Positions 47,765 through 57,923 of a stretch of DNA of 64,000 bases are shown here, in pieces. This DNA is from Micromonospora antibiotica (GTDB lineage: Bacteria > Actinomycetota > Actinomycetes > Mycobacteriales > Micromonosporaceae), in NCBI RefSeq assembly GCF_017599305.1, contig NZ_JAGFWR010000017.1, positions 62,001 through 126,000 of the forward strand. The letters run 5' to 3'. Every line of letters starts with the position of its first letter. The first letter of the stretch is position 1. The notes beneath the pieces are model-generated. The model had not been told where the DNA came from. It saw only the letters and a list, made by a program, of their open reading frames with translations, and ran no database searches. The translations under genes and the position numbers were made by a program.

Positions 47765-50700
47765 TCAGCCACGCAGGCGCAGGCCACGCGGGGTGGCCCG
47801 GAAACCGGCTGCGGCGAGCGCGTCGCGCAGCGGGGACGAGTGCACCGCCCCACCGTCGGCCCGCTCCACCGACATCGCCCCCAACGCCCCGGAGTGCACC
47901 GCGTCGGCGAGCGCCTTGCCGGCGGCGGCCAACGCGTCGGGCTCGGCGGTGAACGAGAGGATGGTCCGCCCACCCCGTTCGACATAGAGGGCCAGGTCAC
48001 CGCCGACCAGCACCACCACCGACCCGGCCTTGCGGCCGGCCCGGTGCCCGGTGCCCGGTGCGGCGTCGTCGCCCGAGTCGACGGCCCGTTCCGGCCAGGG
48101 CAGTGCCGCGCCGTACGGGTTGGCCGGGTCGGTGGCGGCGAGCACCACGGTCGGCCCGTCGCCGCGCCCCCGGCCCCGGTCGGTCGGCTCGGCGAGCGCC
48201 CGCAGCCGGTCCACCGCACCGGGCACCGCGAACTGCGCCGCACCCAGCCCCTCGACGAAGTAGCCCCGTCGGGCCGCGCCGCGCTCCTCCAACGCGGCGA
48301 GCACCGGATAGACGGCGGCGAACCCGCCGACGACCTGCTCGGCCACCACCGCGCCCCGGGTCACCACCCCGTGCCGGTCGAGCAGCAGATCGGCCAGGGC
48401 GGCGGCCCGTCGGGTCGGATCGGTGTCGCGCTCCGGCAGCCGCGACCAGCGCCCGGCCACCGTGGGCGGGCCACCCCGGCTGGGCAGCGCCACCCGACCC
48501 GGGCGACGGTAGCGGGTACGCGGGGCGGCCGGGCGGGACCGGTGCGCGCCGCCCGCGCCGAGCGCCGCCCGCAGCGGGGCGAGAGTGTCGTTGGTGAGCT
48601 GCCCCGCCCAGACCAGATCCCAGATCACCGCGGTCAGGGCGGTGTCGTCGTCGGAGCCCACCCGGTCGGACAGCGGGCGGAAGAACAGCGCCTGCCCGTC
48701 GGCGAGCGCGTCCAGCACGGCGGCGTGCAACGGGGTGCCGGCGAACGTGTCGTCCGGCGGGGGGAGCAGCAGCGGTGCGACGTCCGCGTACGCCAGGGTG
48801 ATCCAGCCGTCGCCGCCGGAGATCGCCCCCGAGCCGGCCCAGACCACCTCACCCCCGGCGCACAGCTCGTCGAGCTGGGCGGGGGAGTAGTCGGCGACCC
48901 GGGCGGGCAGCACCAGCCGCTCCCACGCCGAGGCCGGCACCGCCGTGCCCTGCAACTGCTCGATCGTGGCGGCCACCGCCTCCACCCCGCGCGCCGACGA
49001 GCCGATCTGCTGCCAGCGGGGCAGGAAGCCGGCCAGTACCCGGGGCGGCACCGGTTCGATCTCCCGGCGCAGCGCGGCGAGCGACCGGCGGCGCAGCAGC
49101 CGCAGCACCTCGGCGTCGCACCACTGGGTGCCCACACTGTCCGGGGCGAACTCGCCGGAGACCACCCGCCCGGTCGCGGCGAGCCGACGCAACGTCTGCT
49201 CCACCACGAACACCCCGAGCCCGAAGCGGGCGGCGCAGGTTGCGGCGGCGAACGGCCCGTGGGTGCGGGCGTACCGGGCGACCAGGTCGCCGAGCGGGTC
49301 GGCCACCGGCGTCAGGTACGCCTCGGCCACCCCCACCGGCAGTGCCACCCCGAGCGCGTCGCGCAGCCGGGCCGCGTCCTCGATGCCCACCCAGCGGTCC
49401 TCGCCGGCGATCCGGACCCGCAGCGCCCGGCGGGCCGCCGCCAACTCCACCGGCCACTCCACCGGAACGCCCCGCTCGGCCAGCTCCGCCTCGGTCAGGT
49501 CGCCGAGGACCCGCAGCAGCTCGGCGACGTCCTCGGCGTCGCGGGGTCGACGCTGGTCGGTGCGCCAGCGCAACTGCCGTTCGGTCTCGGCGAGCACCGC
49601 CGGGTCGAGCAGCTCGCGCAGGTCCACCCGACCGAGCAGCTCCCCGAGCAGGGCCGAGTCCAGCGCCAACGCGGCGGCCCGCCGCTCGGCCAGCGGCGCG
49701 TCCCCCTCATAGAGGAACGCGCCGACATAGCCGAAGAGCAGCGACCGGGCGAACGGCGAGGGGCGTTCGCTCTCCACCTCGACCAGGCGGACCTTGCGGC
49801 TGGCCAGGTCGCGCATCAACCCGGCCAGGGCGGGCTGGTCGAAGACGTCCTGGAGGCACTCCCGGGCGGCCTCCAGGGTGACCGGGAAGTCGGCGTACTC
49901 GCGGGCCACGTCGAGCAGTTGGGCCGCGCGCTGGCGTTGCTGCCACAGCGGCTGCCGGCGGCGCGGGTCACGCCGGGGCAGCAGCAGCGACCGGGCGGCG
50001 CACTCGCGGAACCGGGCGGCGAACAGCGCGGAGGTGCCCACCGACTCCTCGACCAGTTGGGCGATCTCGTCGGGCTCGAACACCACCACGTCGGCGCCGG
50101 GCGGCTCGTCGGCGGTGTCCGGCAGCCGCACCACGATCCCGTCGTCGGAGGGCATCGCCTGGGCGTCCACGCCGTAGCGTTCGGCCAGCCGGCGGCCGAT
50201 CGCCAGCGCCCACGGCCCGTTGACCCGGGCCCCGAGCACGCTGTGCACGGCGAGTCGCCAGTCACCCAGCTCGTCGCGGAACCGTTCGACCAGCACCGTG
50301 CGGTCGTCGGGCAGCGAGCGGGTGGCGGCCTGCTGCTCACGCAGGTAGGCCATCAGGTTGCCGGCCGCCCAGTCGTCGAGGCCACCGGCCCGCAGGGCGG
50401 TCAGGGCGGTGGCGTCGTCCTGGCGCAGCAACGCCCGGATCCGGCTGCCGATGGCCCGGCCCAGCTCGACCGGCCGGCCCAGCTGGTCGCCCTTCCAGAA
50501 CGGCATCCGGGCCGCCTGGCCGGGTGCGGGGGAGACGAGCACCCGGTCGGGGGTGATCTCCTCGATCCGCCAGGACGAGGAGCCGAGCAGGAAGACGTCG
50601 CCGACCCGGGACTCGTAGACCATCTCCTCGTCCAGCTCACCGACCCGGGCGGCGCGCTGCGCCCCGGCCAGGAACACCCCGAACAGGCCCCGGTCGGGGA

Positions 50701-52447
50701 TGGTGCCGCCACTGGTGACGGCGAGGCGCTGGGCCCCCGGCCGGCCGGTGAGCACGTCGGTGGCCCGGTCCCAGACCAGTCGGGGCCGCAGCTCCGCGAA
50801 GGCGGTCGACGGGTAGCGGCCGGAGAGCATGTCGAGCACCGCGTGCAGCGCCGAGTCGGGCAGCTCGGCGAAGGGCGCGGCCCGGCGGACCAGCACCGCC
50901 AGGTCGCCGAGCGACCAGGGTTCGAGGGCGACCATGGCCACGATCTGCTGGGCGAGCACGTCGAGCGGGTTGCGCGGGTAGTGCAGCTCCTCGATGGCGC
51001 CGGTCGCCATCCGCTCCGCGACCACCGTGCACGAGAGCAGGTCGCCCCGGTGTTTGGGGAAGACCACCCCCCGGGACACCGCCCCCACCTGGTGTCCGGC
51101 CCGGCCGACCCGTTGCAGGCCGGCCGCGACGCTCGGTGGGGCCTCGATCTGCACCACCAGGTCGACCGCGCCCATGTCGATGCCCAGTTCCAGGCTGGAG
51201 GTGGCCACCACGGCGGGCAGCCGGCCGGACTTGAGGGCCTCCTCGATCTGCTTGCGTTCCTCCCGGGAGACGCTGCCGTGGTGGGCCCGGGCGATCACCG
51301 CATCGGCCCCGGCCGCCGTGCCCGACTGGGCCATCACCTCGGCCGGCGGTCCGGCGGCGTCGGCCGGCTTCCGGGCGGCCCGGTCATCGGCGGCCGGCGC
51401 TCCGACGGTCTGTTCCTCGGCGGCCAGCTCGTTGAGTCGGGCGCAGAGCCGTTCGGCGCTGCGCCGGGAGTTGGTGAACACGATGGTCGAGCGGTGTGCC
51501 CGGATCAACGTGAGGACCCGTTCCTCCACGGCGGGCCAGATCGACGCCCGGCGTGGGCCGGGCCCACCCAGGTCGTCCTGGAGGGGTTGCTCGGTCTCGT
51601 CGAGCCGGGTCATGTCCTCCACCGGGACCTGGACGCTCACCTCGATCGTCTTGGGGGTGGCCGGCTGCACCACGTCCACCGGGTGGGCACCACCGAGGAA
51701 CCGGGCGCACCCGTCGATCGGCCGGACGGTGGCGGACAGGCCGATCCGCTGGGCGGGTCTTTCCAGCAGTCCGTCGAGACGCTCCAGGGAGAGCGCCAGG
51801 TGGGCACCGCGTTTGGTGCCGGCGACGGCGTGCACCTCGTCGAGGATGACGGTCTCGACGCCGCGCAACGAATCCCGGGCCGCCGAGGTGAGCAGCAGGA
51901 ACAGCGACTCGGGGGTGGTGATGAGGATGTCCGGCGGGGTGCGGGCGAAGGCCCGGCGTTCGTCGGCGGGGGTGTCGCCGGTGCGCATCCCGACGGTGAT
52001 GTCCGGCGGGGTCACCCCGAGCCGGGTGGCCGCCTGCCGGATGCCGGCGAGCGGGGCGCGCAGATTGCGCTCGACGTCGACGGCGAGCGCCTTGAGCGGG
52101 CTGACGTAGAGCACCCGGCAGCGTCGCCGGGCGTCGGCCGGCGGCGGTGCGTCGGCCAGCCGGTCGAGCGACCAGAGGAACGCCGCGAGCGTCTTACCCG
52201 AGCCGGTGGGTGCCACCACCAGGGCGTTGCGGCCGGCGGCCACCGAGGCCCAGGCACCGAGCTGGGCGGCGGTGGGGGCGGCGAAGGCGGCGCTGAACCA
52301 CTCCCGGGTGGCCGGGGCGAAGCCGGCCGGCACTTCCCGGCCGTCGCCCGCGCCGGCCGTGCCCGCCGTGCCCTCTGGGTTCGCCGTGCTCTCCGGGTCC
52401 GCCCTGCCCTCCGGGTCCGCCCTGCCCTCCCTGCCCCGCCTCGTCAC
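47765..52447 (-). CDS. lhr: Large helicase-related protein Lhr
   Basis: 1560 residues, the full actinobacterial/proteobacterial long Lhr: an SF2 helicase core, winged helix, Lhr core domain, and the long C-terminal region. Helicase motif I is APTGSGKT (residues 79-86), motif II DEVH, motif III SAT, and motif VI QRVGRAGHQ. It translocates 3'-5' on single-stranded DNA, prefers RNA-DNA hybrids, and in mycobacteria belongs to the DNA-damage response. The N-terminal 40 residues are degenerate DPEG/NPEG repeats encoded by a short tandem DNA repeat. The GTG at 52447 is used. A CAGGAT hexamer five bases upstream is a weak -10 candidate. Confidence 0.96.
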   Translation of the reverse strand: MTRRGREGRADPEGRADPESTANPEGTAGTAGAGDGREVPAGFAPATREWFSAAFAAPTAAQLGAWASVAAGRNALVVAPTGSGKTLAAFLWSLDRLADAPPPADARRRCRVLYVSPLKALAVDVERNLRAPLAGIRQAATRLGVTPPDITVGMRTGDTPADERRAFARTPPDILITTPESLFLLLTSAARDSLRGVETVILDEVHAVAGTKRGAHLALSLERLDGLLERPAQRIGLSATVRPIDGCARFLGGAHPVDVVQPATPKTIEVSVQVPVEDMTRLDETEQPLQDDLGGPGPRRASIWPAVEERVLTLIRAHRSTIVFTNSRRSAERLCARLNELAAEEQTVGAPAADDRAARKPADAAGPPAEVMAQSGTAAGADAVIARAHHGSVSREERKQIEEALKSGRLPAVVATSSLELGIDMGAVDLVVQIEAPPSVAAGLQRVGRAGHQVGAVSRGVVFPKHRGDLLSCTVVAERMATGAIEELHYPRNPLDVLAQQIVAMVALEPWSLGDLAVLVRRAAPFAELPDSALHAVLDMLSGRYPSTAFAELRPRLVWDRATDVLTGRPGAQRLAVTSGGTIPDRGLFGVFLAGAQRAARVGELDEEMVYESRVGDVFLLGSSSWRIEEITPDRVLVSPAPGQAARMPFWKGDQLGRPVELGRAIGSRIRALLRQDDATALTALRAGGLDDWAAGNLMAYLREQQAATRSLPDDRTVLVERFRDELGDWRLAVHSVLGARVNGPWALAIGRRLAERYGVDAQAMPSDDGIVVRLPDTADEPPGADVVVFEPDEIAQLVEESVGTSALFAARFRECAARSLLLPRRDPRRRQPLWQQRQRAAQLLDVAREYADFPVTLEAARECLQDVFDQPALAGLMRDLASRKVRLVEVESERPSPFARSLLFGYVGAFLYEGDAPLAERRAAALALDSALLGELLGRVDLRELLDPAVLAETERQLRWRTDQRRPRDAEDVAELLRVLGDLTEAELAERGVPVEWPVELAAARRALRVRIAGEDRWVGIEDAARLRDALGVALPVGVAEAYLTPVADPLGDLVARYARTHGPFAAATCAARFGLGVFVVEQTLRRLAATGRVVSGEFAPDSVGTQWCDAEVLRLLRRRSLAALRREIEPVPPRVLAGFLPRWQQIGSSARGVEAVAATIEQLQGTAVPASAWERLVLPARVADYSPAQLDELCAGGEVVWAGSGAISGGDGWITLAYADVAPLLLPPPDDTFAGTPLHAAVLDALADGQALFFRPLSDRVGSDDDTALTAVIWDLVWAGQLTNDTLAPLRAALGAGGAHRSRPAAPRTRYRRPGRVALPSRGGPPTVAGRWSRLPERDTDPTRRAAALADLLLDRHGVVTRGAVVAEQVVGGFAAVYPVLAALEERGAARRGYFVEGLGAAQFAVPGAVDRLRALAEPTDRGRGRGDGPTVVLAATDPANPYGAALPWPERAVDSGDDAAPGTGHRAGRKAGSVVVLVGGDLALYVERGGRTILSFTAEPDALAAAGKALADAVHSGALGAMSVERADGGAVHSSPLRDALAAAGFRATPRGLRLRG

Positions 52448-52509
52448 GTCCCCATCCTGCCTCGACGGTGTGACATCCCGCCGGAGCGGATGCTGGTCTG
52501 TCCGACGCC

Positions 52510-52624
52510 GCGAGCGAATAGCGAATTAGCCGATTAGTACGTTAAGTCTTACTTAACTGCTTGCTTGCGACCCACAACATAAAGTAACTTCACTCGGACT
52601 GCCGCAACGGGTGAGAGGAATCGG
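52510..52624 (+). promoter_or_regulatory. AT-rich palindromic control region of the 52625 gene
   Basis: It contains three imperfect copies of CGAATTAG (52511-52537), a GTTAAGT-CTT-ACTTAAC dyad (52541-52557), a promoter candidate TTGCTT (52561-52566) - 18 bases - TAACTT (52585-52590), and a GAGAGGAA ribosome-binding site (52613-52620). The layout is that of a regulated sigma-70-type promoter with operators directly upstream. Confidence 0.6.
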
Positions 52625-53002
52625 ATGTTCGTCGAGGAGCGTGGCCCGACGCCCGGCACCGACGTGCTCATCCGCAAGGTCGAAGGGCATCTCACCGCCC
52701 TGCGGACCAGCCTGCGCGGCCCCGAGCTGGAGCTGGCCGAGCGCCTCGCCGACAGCCTGCGGGAGCTGGTCGTCTCCACCGCCCAGGCCAGCGCGGCCGA
52801 CCGGGGTCAGGTGCGCGTCGCCGTGCACTACTTCGTGCTCCGCCGGGAGAGCCGCGGCAAGCTGCTCCCGGTGCGTTCGCTCGCCGTCGCCCAGCGGGTG
52901 GTCGACAAGGTCGCCCTCCAGCTCGGTCGCCCCGACCTGCTGGTCGAGCCACGGCGGGCGCTGACGCCCGCGCTCCCCGGCGGCGAGACTCCGCCCGGCT
53001 GA
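52625..53002 (+). CDS. Hypothetical small soluble protein
   Basis: 125 residues, no signal peptide or membrane helix. Helical segments (VLIRKVEGHLTALRTSL, LELAERLADSLRELVVSTAQ) precede a strand-rich block (RGQVRVAVHYFVLRRESRGKL) and a helix (RSLAVAQRVVDKVALQL). I do not recognise the family with confidence. The GAGAGGAA ribosome-binding site and ATG at 52625 are clear. Its promoter region is far more AT-rich and palindromic than any other in the window, which suggests tight regulation. It is divergent from lhr and upstream of, but 105 bases from, the mrp operon. Confidence 0.7.
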   Translation: MFVEERGPTPGTDVLIRKVEGHLTALRTSLRGPELELAERLADSLRELVVSTAQASAADRGQVRVAVHYFVLRRESRGKLLPVRSLAVAQRVVDKVALQLGRPDLLVEPRRALTPALPGGETPPG

Positions 53003-53107
53003 CGGGCGATTTCCCGAAAAGCCCCCACCGGGGGCTGAACTGGCGTGTGATCGGTGCGGAACGGGACAATTCGCCCGGTATGCGCCGCCAGTTCGACGGG
53101 AGGACGC

Positions 53108-55942
53108 GTGCTCGTACTGCTGCTCCTGCACCTGGTGGCGGCGCTCCTCGCGCCACTGCTGGTCCGGTGGTGGGGTCCGCGCGCCTGCTATCCGCTCGCG
53201 CTGGTGCCCGCCGCCGCGTTCGGCTGGGCGCTGACCCGCACCCCGACGGTCCGCGACGGGGGCGCGGTCGTCGAGACGTACCAGTGGATCGGGCAGCTGG
53301 ACCTCGACGTGGCGTTGCGGATGACGACGCTGTCCTGGCTGATGACCCTGCTGGTCGGCGCGATCGGCGCGCTGGTGCTGGTGTACTGCGGCCGGTACTT
53401 CGCGCCCGGCGCGGTGGGCCTGCCCCGGTTCGTCGCGGTGCTGGTCGCCTTCGCCGGCGCGATGCTCGGCCTGGTCCTCGCCGACGACCTGCTGCTGCTC
53501 TACGTCTTCTGGGAACTCACCACCGTCTTCTCCTACCTGCTCATCGGGCACAGCACCGAGCGACGCTCCAGCCGCTGGGCGGCGGCCCAGGCGCTGACCG
53601 TCACCACGCTGGGCGGGTTGGCCATGCTGCTCGGCTTCCTGATCCTCGGCGGGCACGCCGGCACCTACCGCTGGTCGGAGATCGCCGCCGCACCGCTGCC
53701 CGGCGGTGCGACGCTGGTCGCCGCCGTGCTGCTGATCCTGACCGGCGCGCTGGCCAAATCGGCGATCGTGCCGTTCAACGGCTGGCTGCCGGTGGCGATG
53801 GCCGCGCCCACCCCGGTCAGCGCCTACCTGCACGCGGCGGCGATGGTCAAAGCCGGCGTCTACCTGATCGGCCTGCTCGCCCCCGTGCTCGCCGACACCG
53901 GCCCGTGGCGGCCGGTGCTGCTCACCCTCGGCCTGGTCACCATGCTCGCCGGCGGCTGGGCGGCGCTGCGCCAGTGCGACCTGAAACTGCTGCTGGCCTA
54001 CGGCACGGTCAGCCAGCTCGGCCTGCTGACCGTGACGATCGGCACGGGCAGCGCGGACGCCGCGCTGGCCGGGGTGGCGATGCTGCTCGCCCACGCCCTG
54101 TTCAAGGCCGCCCTGTTCCTCGTCGTCGGCATCATCGACCACGATGTCGGCACCCGCGACCTGCGGGAACTCTCCGGCCTCGGCCGTCGGGCCCCGGGGC
54201 TGGCGGTGGTCGCCACGCTCGCCGCCGCCTCGATGGCGGGCGTGCCGCCGCTGCTCGGCTTCGTCGCCAAGGAGGCGGTCTTCACCGCGCTGGCCACCCG
54301 CCCGGTGGTGCTCGCCGGGCTGGTCCTGGGCACCGTGCTCACCGTCGCCTACAGCATCCGCTTCCTCTGGGGTGCCTTCGCCACCCGCCCCGGCACCGCC
54401 GAGGCCGCACCGGAACCGATCCCGCTGCCGATGCTCGTCCCACCCGCCCTGCTCGCGGTCGCCGGGCTGGTCGCCGGCCCGACCGCCGCCGGGCTCGACG
54501 GCCTGCTCGGCCCGTACGCGGAACTCTTCGGCCCGCCGCACGACACGCTCGCCCTCTGGCACGGCCTGACCCCCGCCCTCGGCCTGTCCGCGCTGGCGCT
54601 GGCCGGCGGGGCCGTGCTGCACGCGGTACGCGGCCCGCTCGCCCCGGCGCTGGCCCGCTGGAAGCTGCCGTTCACCGGCAACCAGGGGTACGAATGGGCC
54701 ACCCACCACTTCGACCGGCTGGCCATCGAGGTCACCGGCGCCACCCAGCGCGGCTCACTGCCGCTGTATCTCGGCACCGTCCTGCTGGCCCTGGTGCTGG
54801 TGCCCGGCACCGCTCTGGTCAGCACGAGCCCGTGGCAGACCCGGATCGCGTTCTGGGACAGCCCGCTGCAACTGGTGGTCGGGCTGGTGATCGGGGTCGC
54901 GGCGGTCTTCGCGGTGAACGCCCGCCGACGGTTGACCGCGATGCTGCTGGTCGGGGTGACCGGCTACGGCACCGCGATGCTGTTCGTGCTGCACGGGGCA
55001 CCCGACCTGGCGCTGACCCAGTTCCTGGTGGAGACCTCCACCATCGCCGTCTTCGTGCTGGTGCTGCGGCGGCTGCCGGAGCGGTTCTCCGCCCGGCCGC
55101 TGCGCCGCAGCCGGTGGGCCCGCCGGGTGCTCGGCGTCGCGGTGGGCGTGGTGCTGGCCGGGCTGGCGCTGGTCGCCTCCGGGGCCCGCACCGCGGTGCC
55201 CATCTCCACCGCGTTCCCGGCGCTCTCCGTCGCCGAGGGGTACGGGCGCAACGTGGTCAACGTGACCCTGGTGGACATCCGGGCCTGGGACACCATGGGT
55301 GAGATCTCGGTGCTGGTGGTGACCGCCACCGGGGTGGCCAGCCTGATCTTCGAGCGGTCCCGCACCGGACCGCGCCCCCGCCGGGTCGAACCCGCCTCGC
55401 CCCGACACGACGACCGGCCGGTCTGGTTACGTGGCGGGGCGACCCTGCACGCGCGACGCCGGTCCATCGTTTTCGAGGTGGTGACCCGGCTGCTGTTCCA
55501 CACCATCGTGCTCTTCTCGCTGTTCCTGCTCTTCTCCGGCCACAACGCACCCGGCGGCGGCTTCGCCGGTGGCCTGGTGGCGAGCCTGGCACTGGCCGTG
55601 CGCTACCTGGCCGGCGGCCGGTACGAACTGGCCGAGGCCGCCCCGATCGGGGCGGGCACGGTGCTCGGGGCCGGCCTGGCGATCTCCGTCGGTGGTGGCG
55701 TGCTGTCCCTGCTGACCACCGGGACCGTGCTGGAGAGCGTCAAGGTGGACCTGCCGCTGCCCGGCCTCGGTGGGCCGTACCTGGTCACCTCGCTCTTCTT
55801 CGACATCGGCGTCTATCTGATCGTGGTGGGGCTGATGCTGGACATCCTGCGCAGCCTCGGAGCGGAGATCGACCGGCACGTCGAGGCGGCCGGCAAGTCC
55901 GACCGGGGGCTCGTCGTCGACCACGAGGGGGACCGACGGTGA
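53108..55942 (+). CDS. mrpA: Mrp Na+/H+ antiporter subunit A fused to subunit B domain
   Basis: 944 residues and around 20 membrane helices. The N-terminal two-thirds resemble complex I subunit NuoL (ELTTVFSYLLIGH, GALAKSAIVPFNGWLPVAMAAPTPVSAYLHAA with the conserved antiporter lysine). The C-terminal part after about residue 781 (VVTRLLFHTIVLFSLFLLFSGHNAPGGGFAGGL) is MrpB, so A and B are one protein, as usual in actinobacteria. GTG 53108 is preceded by GGGAGGAC, and the upstream frame start at 53054 is rejected. It is the first gene of a six-gene operon in which every junction overlaps by four bases. Confidence 0.95.
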   Translation: MLVLLLLHLVAALLAPLLVRWWGPRACYPLALVPAAAFGWALTRTPTVRDGGAVVETYQWIGQLDLDVALRMTTLSWLMTLLVGAIGALVLVYCGRYFAPGAVGLPRFVAVLVAFAGAMLGLVLADDLLLLYVFWELTTVFSYLLIGHSTERRSSRWAAAQALTVTTLGGLAMLLGFLILGGHAGTYRWSEIAAAPLPGGATLVAAVLLILTGALAKSAIVPFNGWLPVAMAAPTPVSAYLHAAAMVKAGVYLIGLLAPVLADTGPWRPVLLTLGLVTMLAGGWAALRQCDLKLLLAYGTVSQLGLLTVTIGTGSADAALAGVAMLLAHALFKAALFLVVGIIDHDVGTRDLRELSGLGRRAPGLAVVATLAAASMAGVPPLLGFVAKEAVFTALATRPVVLAGLVLGTVLTVAYSIRFLWGAFATRPGTAEAAPEPIPLPMLVPPALLAVAGLVAGPTAAGLDGLLGPYAELFGPPHDTLALWHGLTPALGLSALALAGGAVLHAVRGPLAPALARWKLPFTGNQGYEWATHHFDRLAIEVTGATQRGSLPLYLGTVLLALVLVPGTALVSTSPWQTRIAFWDSPLQLVVGLVIGVAAVFAVNARRRLTAMLLVGVTGYGTAMLFVLHGAPDLALTQFLVETSTIAVFVLVLRRLPERFSARPLRRSRWARRVLGVAVGVVLAGLALVASGARTAVPISTAFPALSVAEGYGRNVVNVTLVDIRAWDTMGEISVLVVTATGVASLIFERSRTGPRPRRVEPASPRHDDRPVWLRGGATLHARRRSIVFEVVTRLLFHTIVLFSLFLLFSGHNAPGGGFAGGLVASLALAVRYLAGGRYELAEAAPIGAGTVLGAGLAISVGGGVLSLLTTGTVLESVKVDLPLPGLGGPYLVTSLFFDIGVYLIVVGLMLDILRSLGAEIDRHVEAAGKSDRGLVVDHEGDRR

Positions 55943-56421
55943 GGGGCGGCGGGGCGGGACCCACGCTGGTGCTGGTGATCGCCGTGGGTCTGCTCACCGC
56001 CACCGGGGTGACGCTGCTGCTGGAGCGCAGCCTGACCCGGATTCTGCTCGGGGTGATCCTGTTCGGCAACGGGGTGAACCTGCTCATCCTGGTCGGTGGA
56101 CGTTCCGGGGTGGCTCCGGTGGTCGGCGCCGGCCCGGAGGACGAGATGAGCGACCCGCTGCCGCAGGCGATGGTGCTCACCGCCATCGTGATCACCTTCG
56201 GGCTGACCGCCTTCCTCGCCGCCGTGGCGTACCGCAGCTGGTATCTCGGCGGCAACGACGAGGTGCAGGACGACGTGGAGGACCAGCAGATCGTCGCGCT
56301 CGCCGCCCGCAACGAGGTGGCCAACGCCGACCTCGGGGGCGAGGGACCCGGCGACGACCCGGAACAGGTCGACCCCGAGCCGCCCCAGCGGGGGCCACGC
56401 CGACCCGGGGGTACGCGATGA
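55939..56421 (+). CDS. mrpC: Mrp antiporter subunit C
   Basis: 160 residues with three helices, related to NuoK (LTRILLGVILFGNGVNLLILV, DPLPQAMVLTAIVITFGLTAFLAAVAYRSW). A hydrophilic C-terminal tail of about 50 residues, acidic then Pro/Arg-rich, is longer than in Bacillus. The GTG overlaps the mrpA stop by four bases, giving coupled translation and equal subunit supply for the complex. Confidence 0.95.
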   Translation: MRGGGAGPTLVLVIAVGLLTATGVTLLLERSLTRILLGVILFGNGVNLLILVGGRSGVAPVVGAGPEDEMSDPLPQAMVLTAIVITFGLTAFLAAVAYRSWYLGGNDEVQDDVEDQQIVALAARNEVANADLGGEGPGDDPEQVDPEPPQRGPRRPGGTR

Positions 56422-57923
56422 CCGCGCTCCTCCCGCTGCCGGTGGTGGTGCCGCTGCTCGGTGCCGCCCTCACCCTGATCCTGGTCAACCGGCCCCGGTT
56501 GCAGCGCACCGTCAGCGTGGTCGCGCTCGGCACCAACCTGGTCGTGGCGGTGCTGCTGCTGGTGCGGGCCCACCGGGACGGGCCGGTGGTGACCGAGGTG
56601 GGGGGCTGGCCCGCCCCGGTCGGGATCGTGCTGGTCGCCGACCAGCTCGCCGCGCTGATGCTGGTGGTCTCCTCGGCGGTCACGCTCTGCGTGCTGCTCT
56701 ACTCCATCGGCCAGGGCCGTGCCGAGACCAGCGAGTCGGCGCCGGTGAGCATCTACCACCCGACGTACCTGGTGCTGACCGCCGGGATCACCAACGCGTT
56801 CCTCGCCGGTGACCTGTTCAACCTCTTCGTCGGGTTCGAGATCCTGCTCGCGGCGAGCTTCGTGCTGATCACCCTGGGCGGCACCGAGGCCCGGATCCGC
56901 ACCGGCTCGACGTACGTGGTGGTCAGCATCCTCTCCTCGATGATCTTCCTGGCCGCGGTGGGCCTGGTGTACGCGGCCACCGGCACCCTCAACCTGGCGC
57001 AGCTCGCCGGTCGACTCGACGCGCTGCCCGACGGCGTACGGTTGGCGTTGCAGTTGATGCTGCTGCTCGCGTTCGGCATCAAGGCGGCGATGTTCCCGCT
57101 CTCCGCGTGGTTGCCGGACAGCTACCCGACCGCCCCGGCACCGGTCACCGCCGTCTTCGCCGGCCTGCTCACCAAGGTCGGCGTCTATGCGATCATCCGG
57201 ACCGAGACGCTGCTCTTCCCCGGCGGCCAGGTGGCCAACCTGCTGATGGTGGGGGCCGGGCTGACCATGGTGGTCGGCGTGCTCGGCGCGGTGGCCCAGT
57301 CGGACATGAAGCGGCTCTTCTCGTTCACGCTGGTCAGCCACATCGGCTACATGATCTTCGGGGTGGCGCTGAGCACCACCGCCGCGCTCTCCGGTGCGAT
57401 CTTCTACGTGGTGCACCACATCACCATCCAGACCACCCTGTTCCTGGTCGCCGGCCTGGTCGAGGAGCGGGCCGGCAGCACCGACCTGCGCCGGCTCGGC
57501 GGCCTGGCCCGGGTCACCCCGCTGCTGGCGGTGCTCTTCTTCGTCCCCGCGATGAACCTGGCCGGCATCCCACCGTTCTCCGGTTTCCTCGGCAAGGTCG
57601 GTCTGCTCCAGGCCGGGGTGGCCCAGGGCGGCCCACTGCCCTGGGTGCTGGTCGTCGCCGGCACGGTGACCAGCCTGCTCACCCTCTACGCCACCTCCCG
57701 GGTGTGGAACATCGCGTTCTGGCGGGCCCCGCAACTGGCCACCGCCGAGCCGGTCGTCCGGCTCCCCGGGCTGATGGTCGGGGCCACCACCGCCCTGGTG
57801 GTGCTGGGGCTGGCCCTGACCGTCGCCGCCGGCCCGCTGTTCCAGGTCACCGCCGACGCCGCCGTCGACCTGCGGCTGCGCACCCCGTACGTGCGGGCCG
57901 TCCTGCCCGGCGGTCCACCGTGA
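56418..57923 (+). CDS. mrpD: Mrp antiporter subunit D
   Basis: 501 residues, about 14 helices, the second large antiporter-like subunit (NuoM/N-like). GIKAAMFPLSAWLPDSYPTAPAPVTAVFAGLLTKVG contains the conserved lysines of the proton path, and HHITIQTTLFLVAGL is another family block. The ATG overlaps mrpC by four bases. With subunit A it forms the cation/proton exchange core for pH and sodium homeostasis. Confidence 0.95.
   Translation: MTALLPLPVVVPLLGAALTLILVNRPRLQRTVSVVALGTNLVVAVLLLVRAHRDGPVVTEVGGWPAPVGIVLVADQLAALMLVVSSAVTLCVLLYSIGQGRAETSESAPVSIYHPTYLVLTAGITNAFLAGDLFNLFVGFEILLAASFVLITLGGTEARIRTGSTYVVVSILSSMIFLAAVGLVYAATGTLNLAQLAGRLDALPDGVRLALQLMLLLAFGIKAAMFPLSAWLPDSYPTAPAPVTAVFAGLLTKVGVYAIIRTETLLFPGGQVANLLMVGAGLTMVVGVLGAVAQSDMKRLFSFTLVSHIGYMIFGVALSTTAALSGAIFYVVHHITIQTTLFLVAGLVEERAGSTDLRRLGGLARVTPLLAVLFFVPAMNLAGIPPFSGFLGKVGLLQAGVAQGGPLPWVLVVAGTVTSLLTLYATSRVWNIAFWRAPQLATAEPVVRLPGLMVGATTALVVLGLALTVAAGPLFQVTADAAVDLRLRTPYVRAVLPGGPP

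Noticed and set aside
47840..52537. A 4.7-kb open frame on the plus strand opposite lhr
   Set aside because: It mirrors the lhr frame, has Gly/Arg/Pro/His-rich low-complexity composition and no domains. High-GC sequence keeps antisense frames free of stops.
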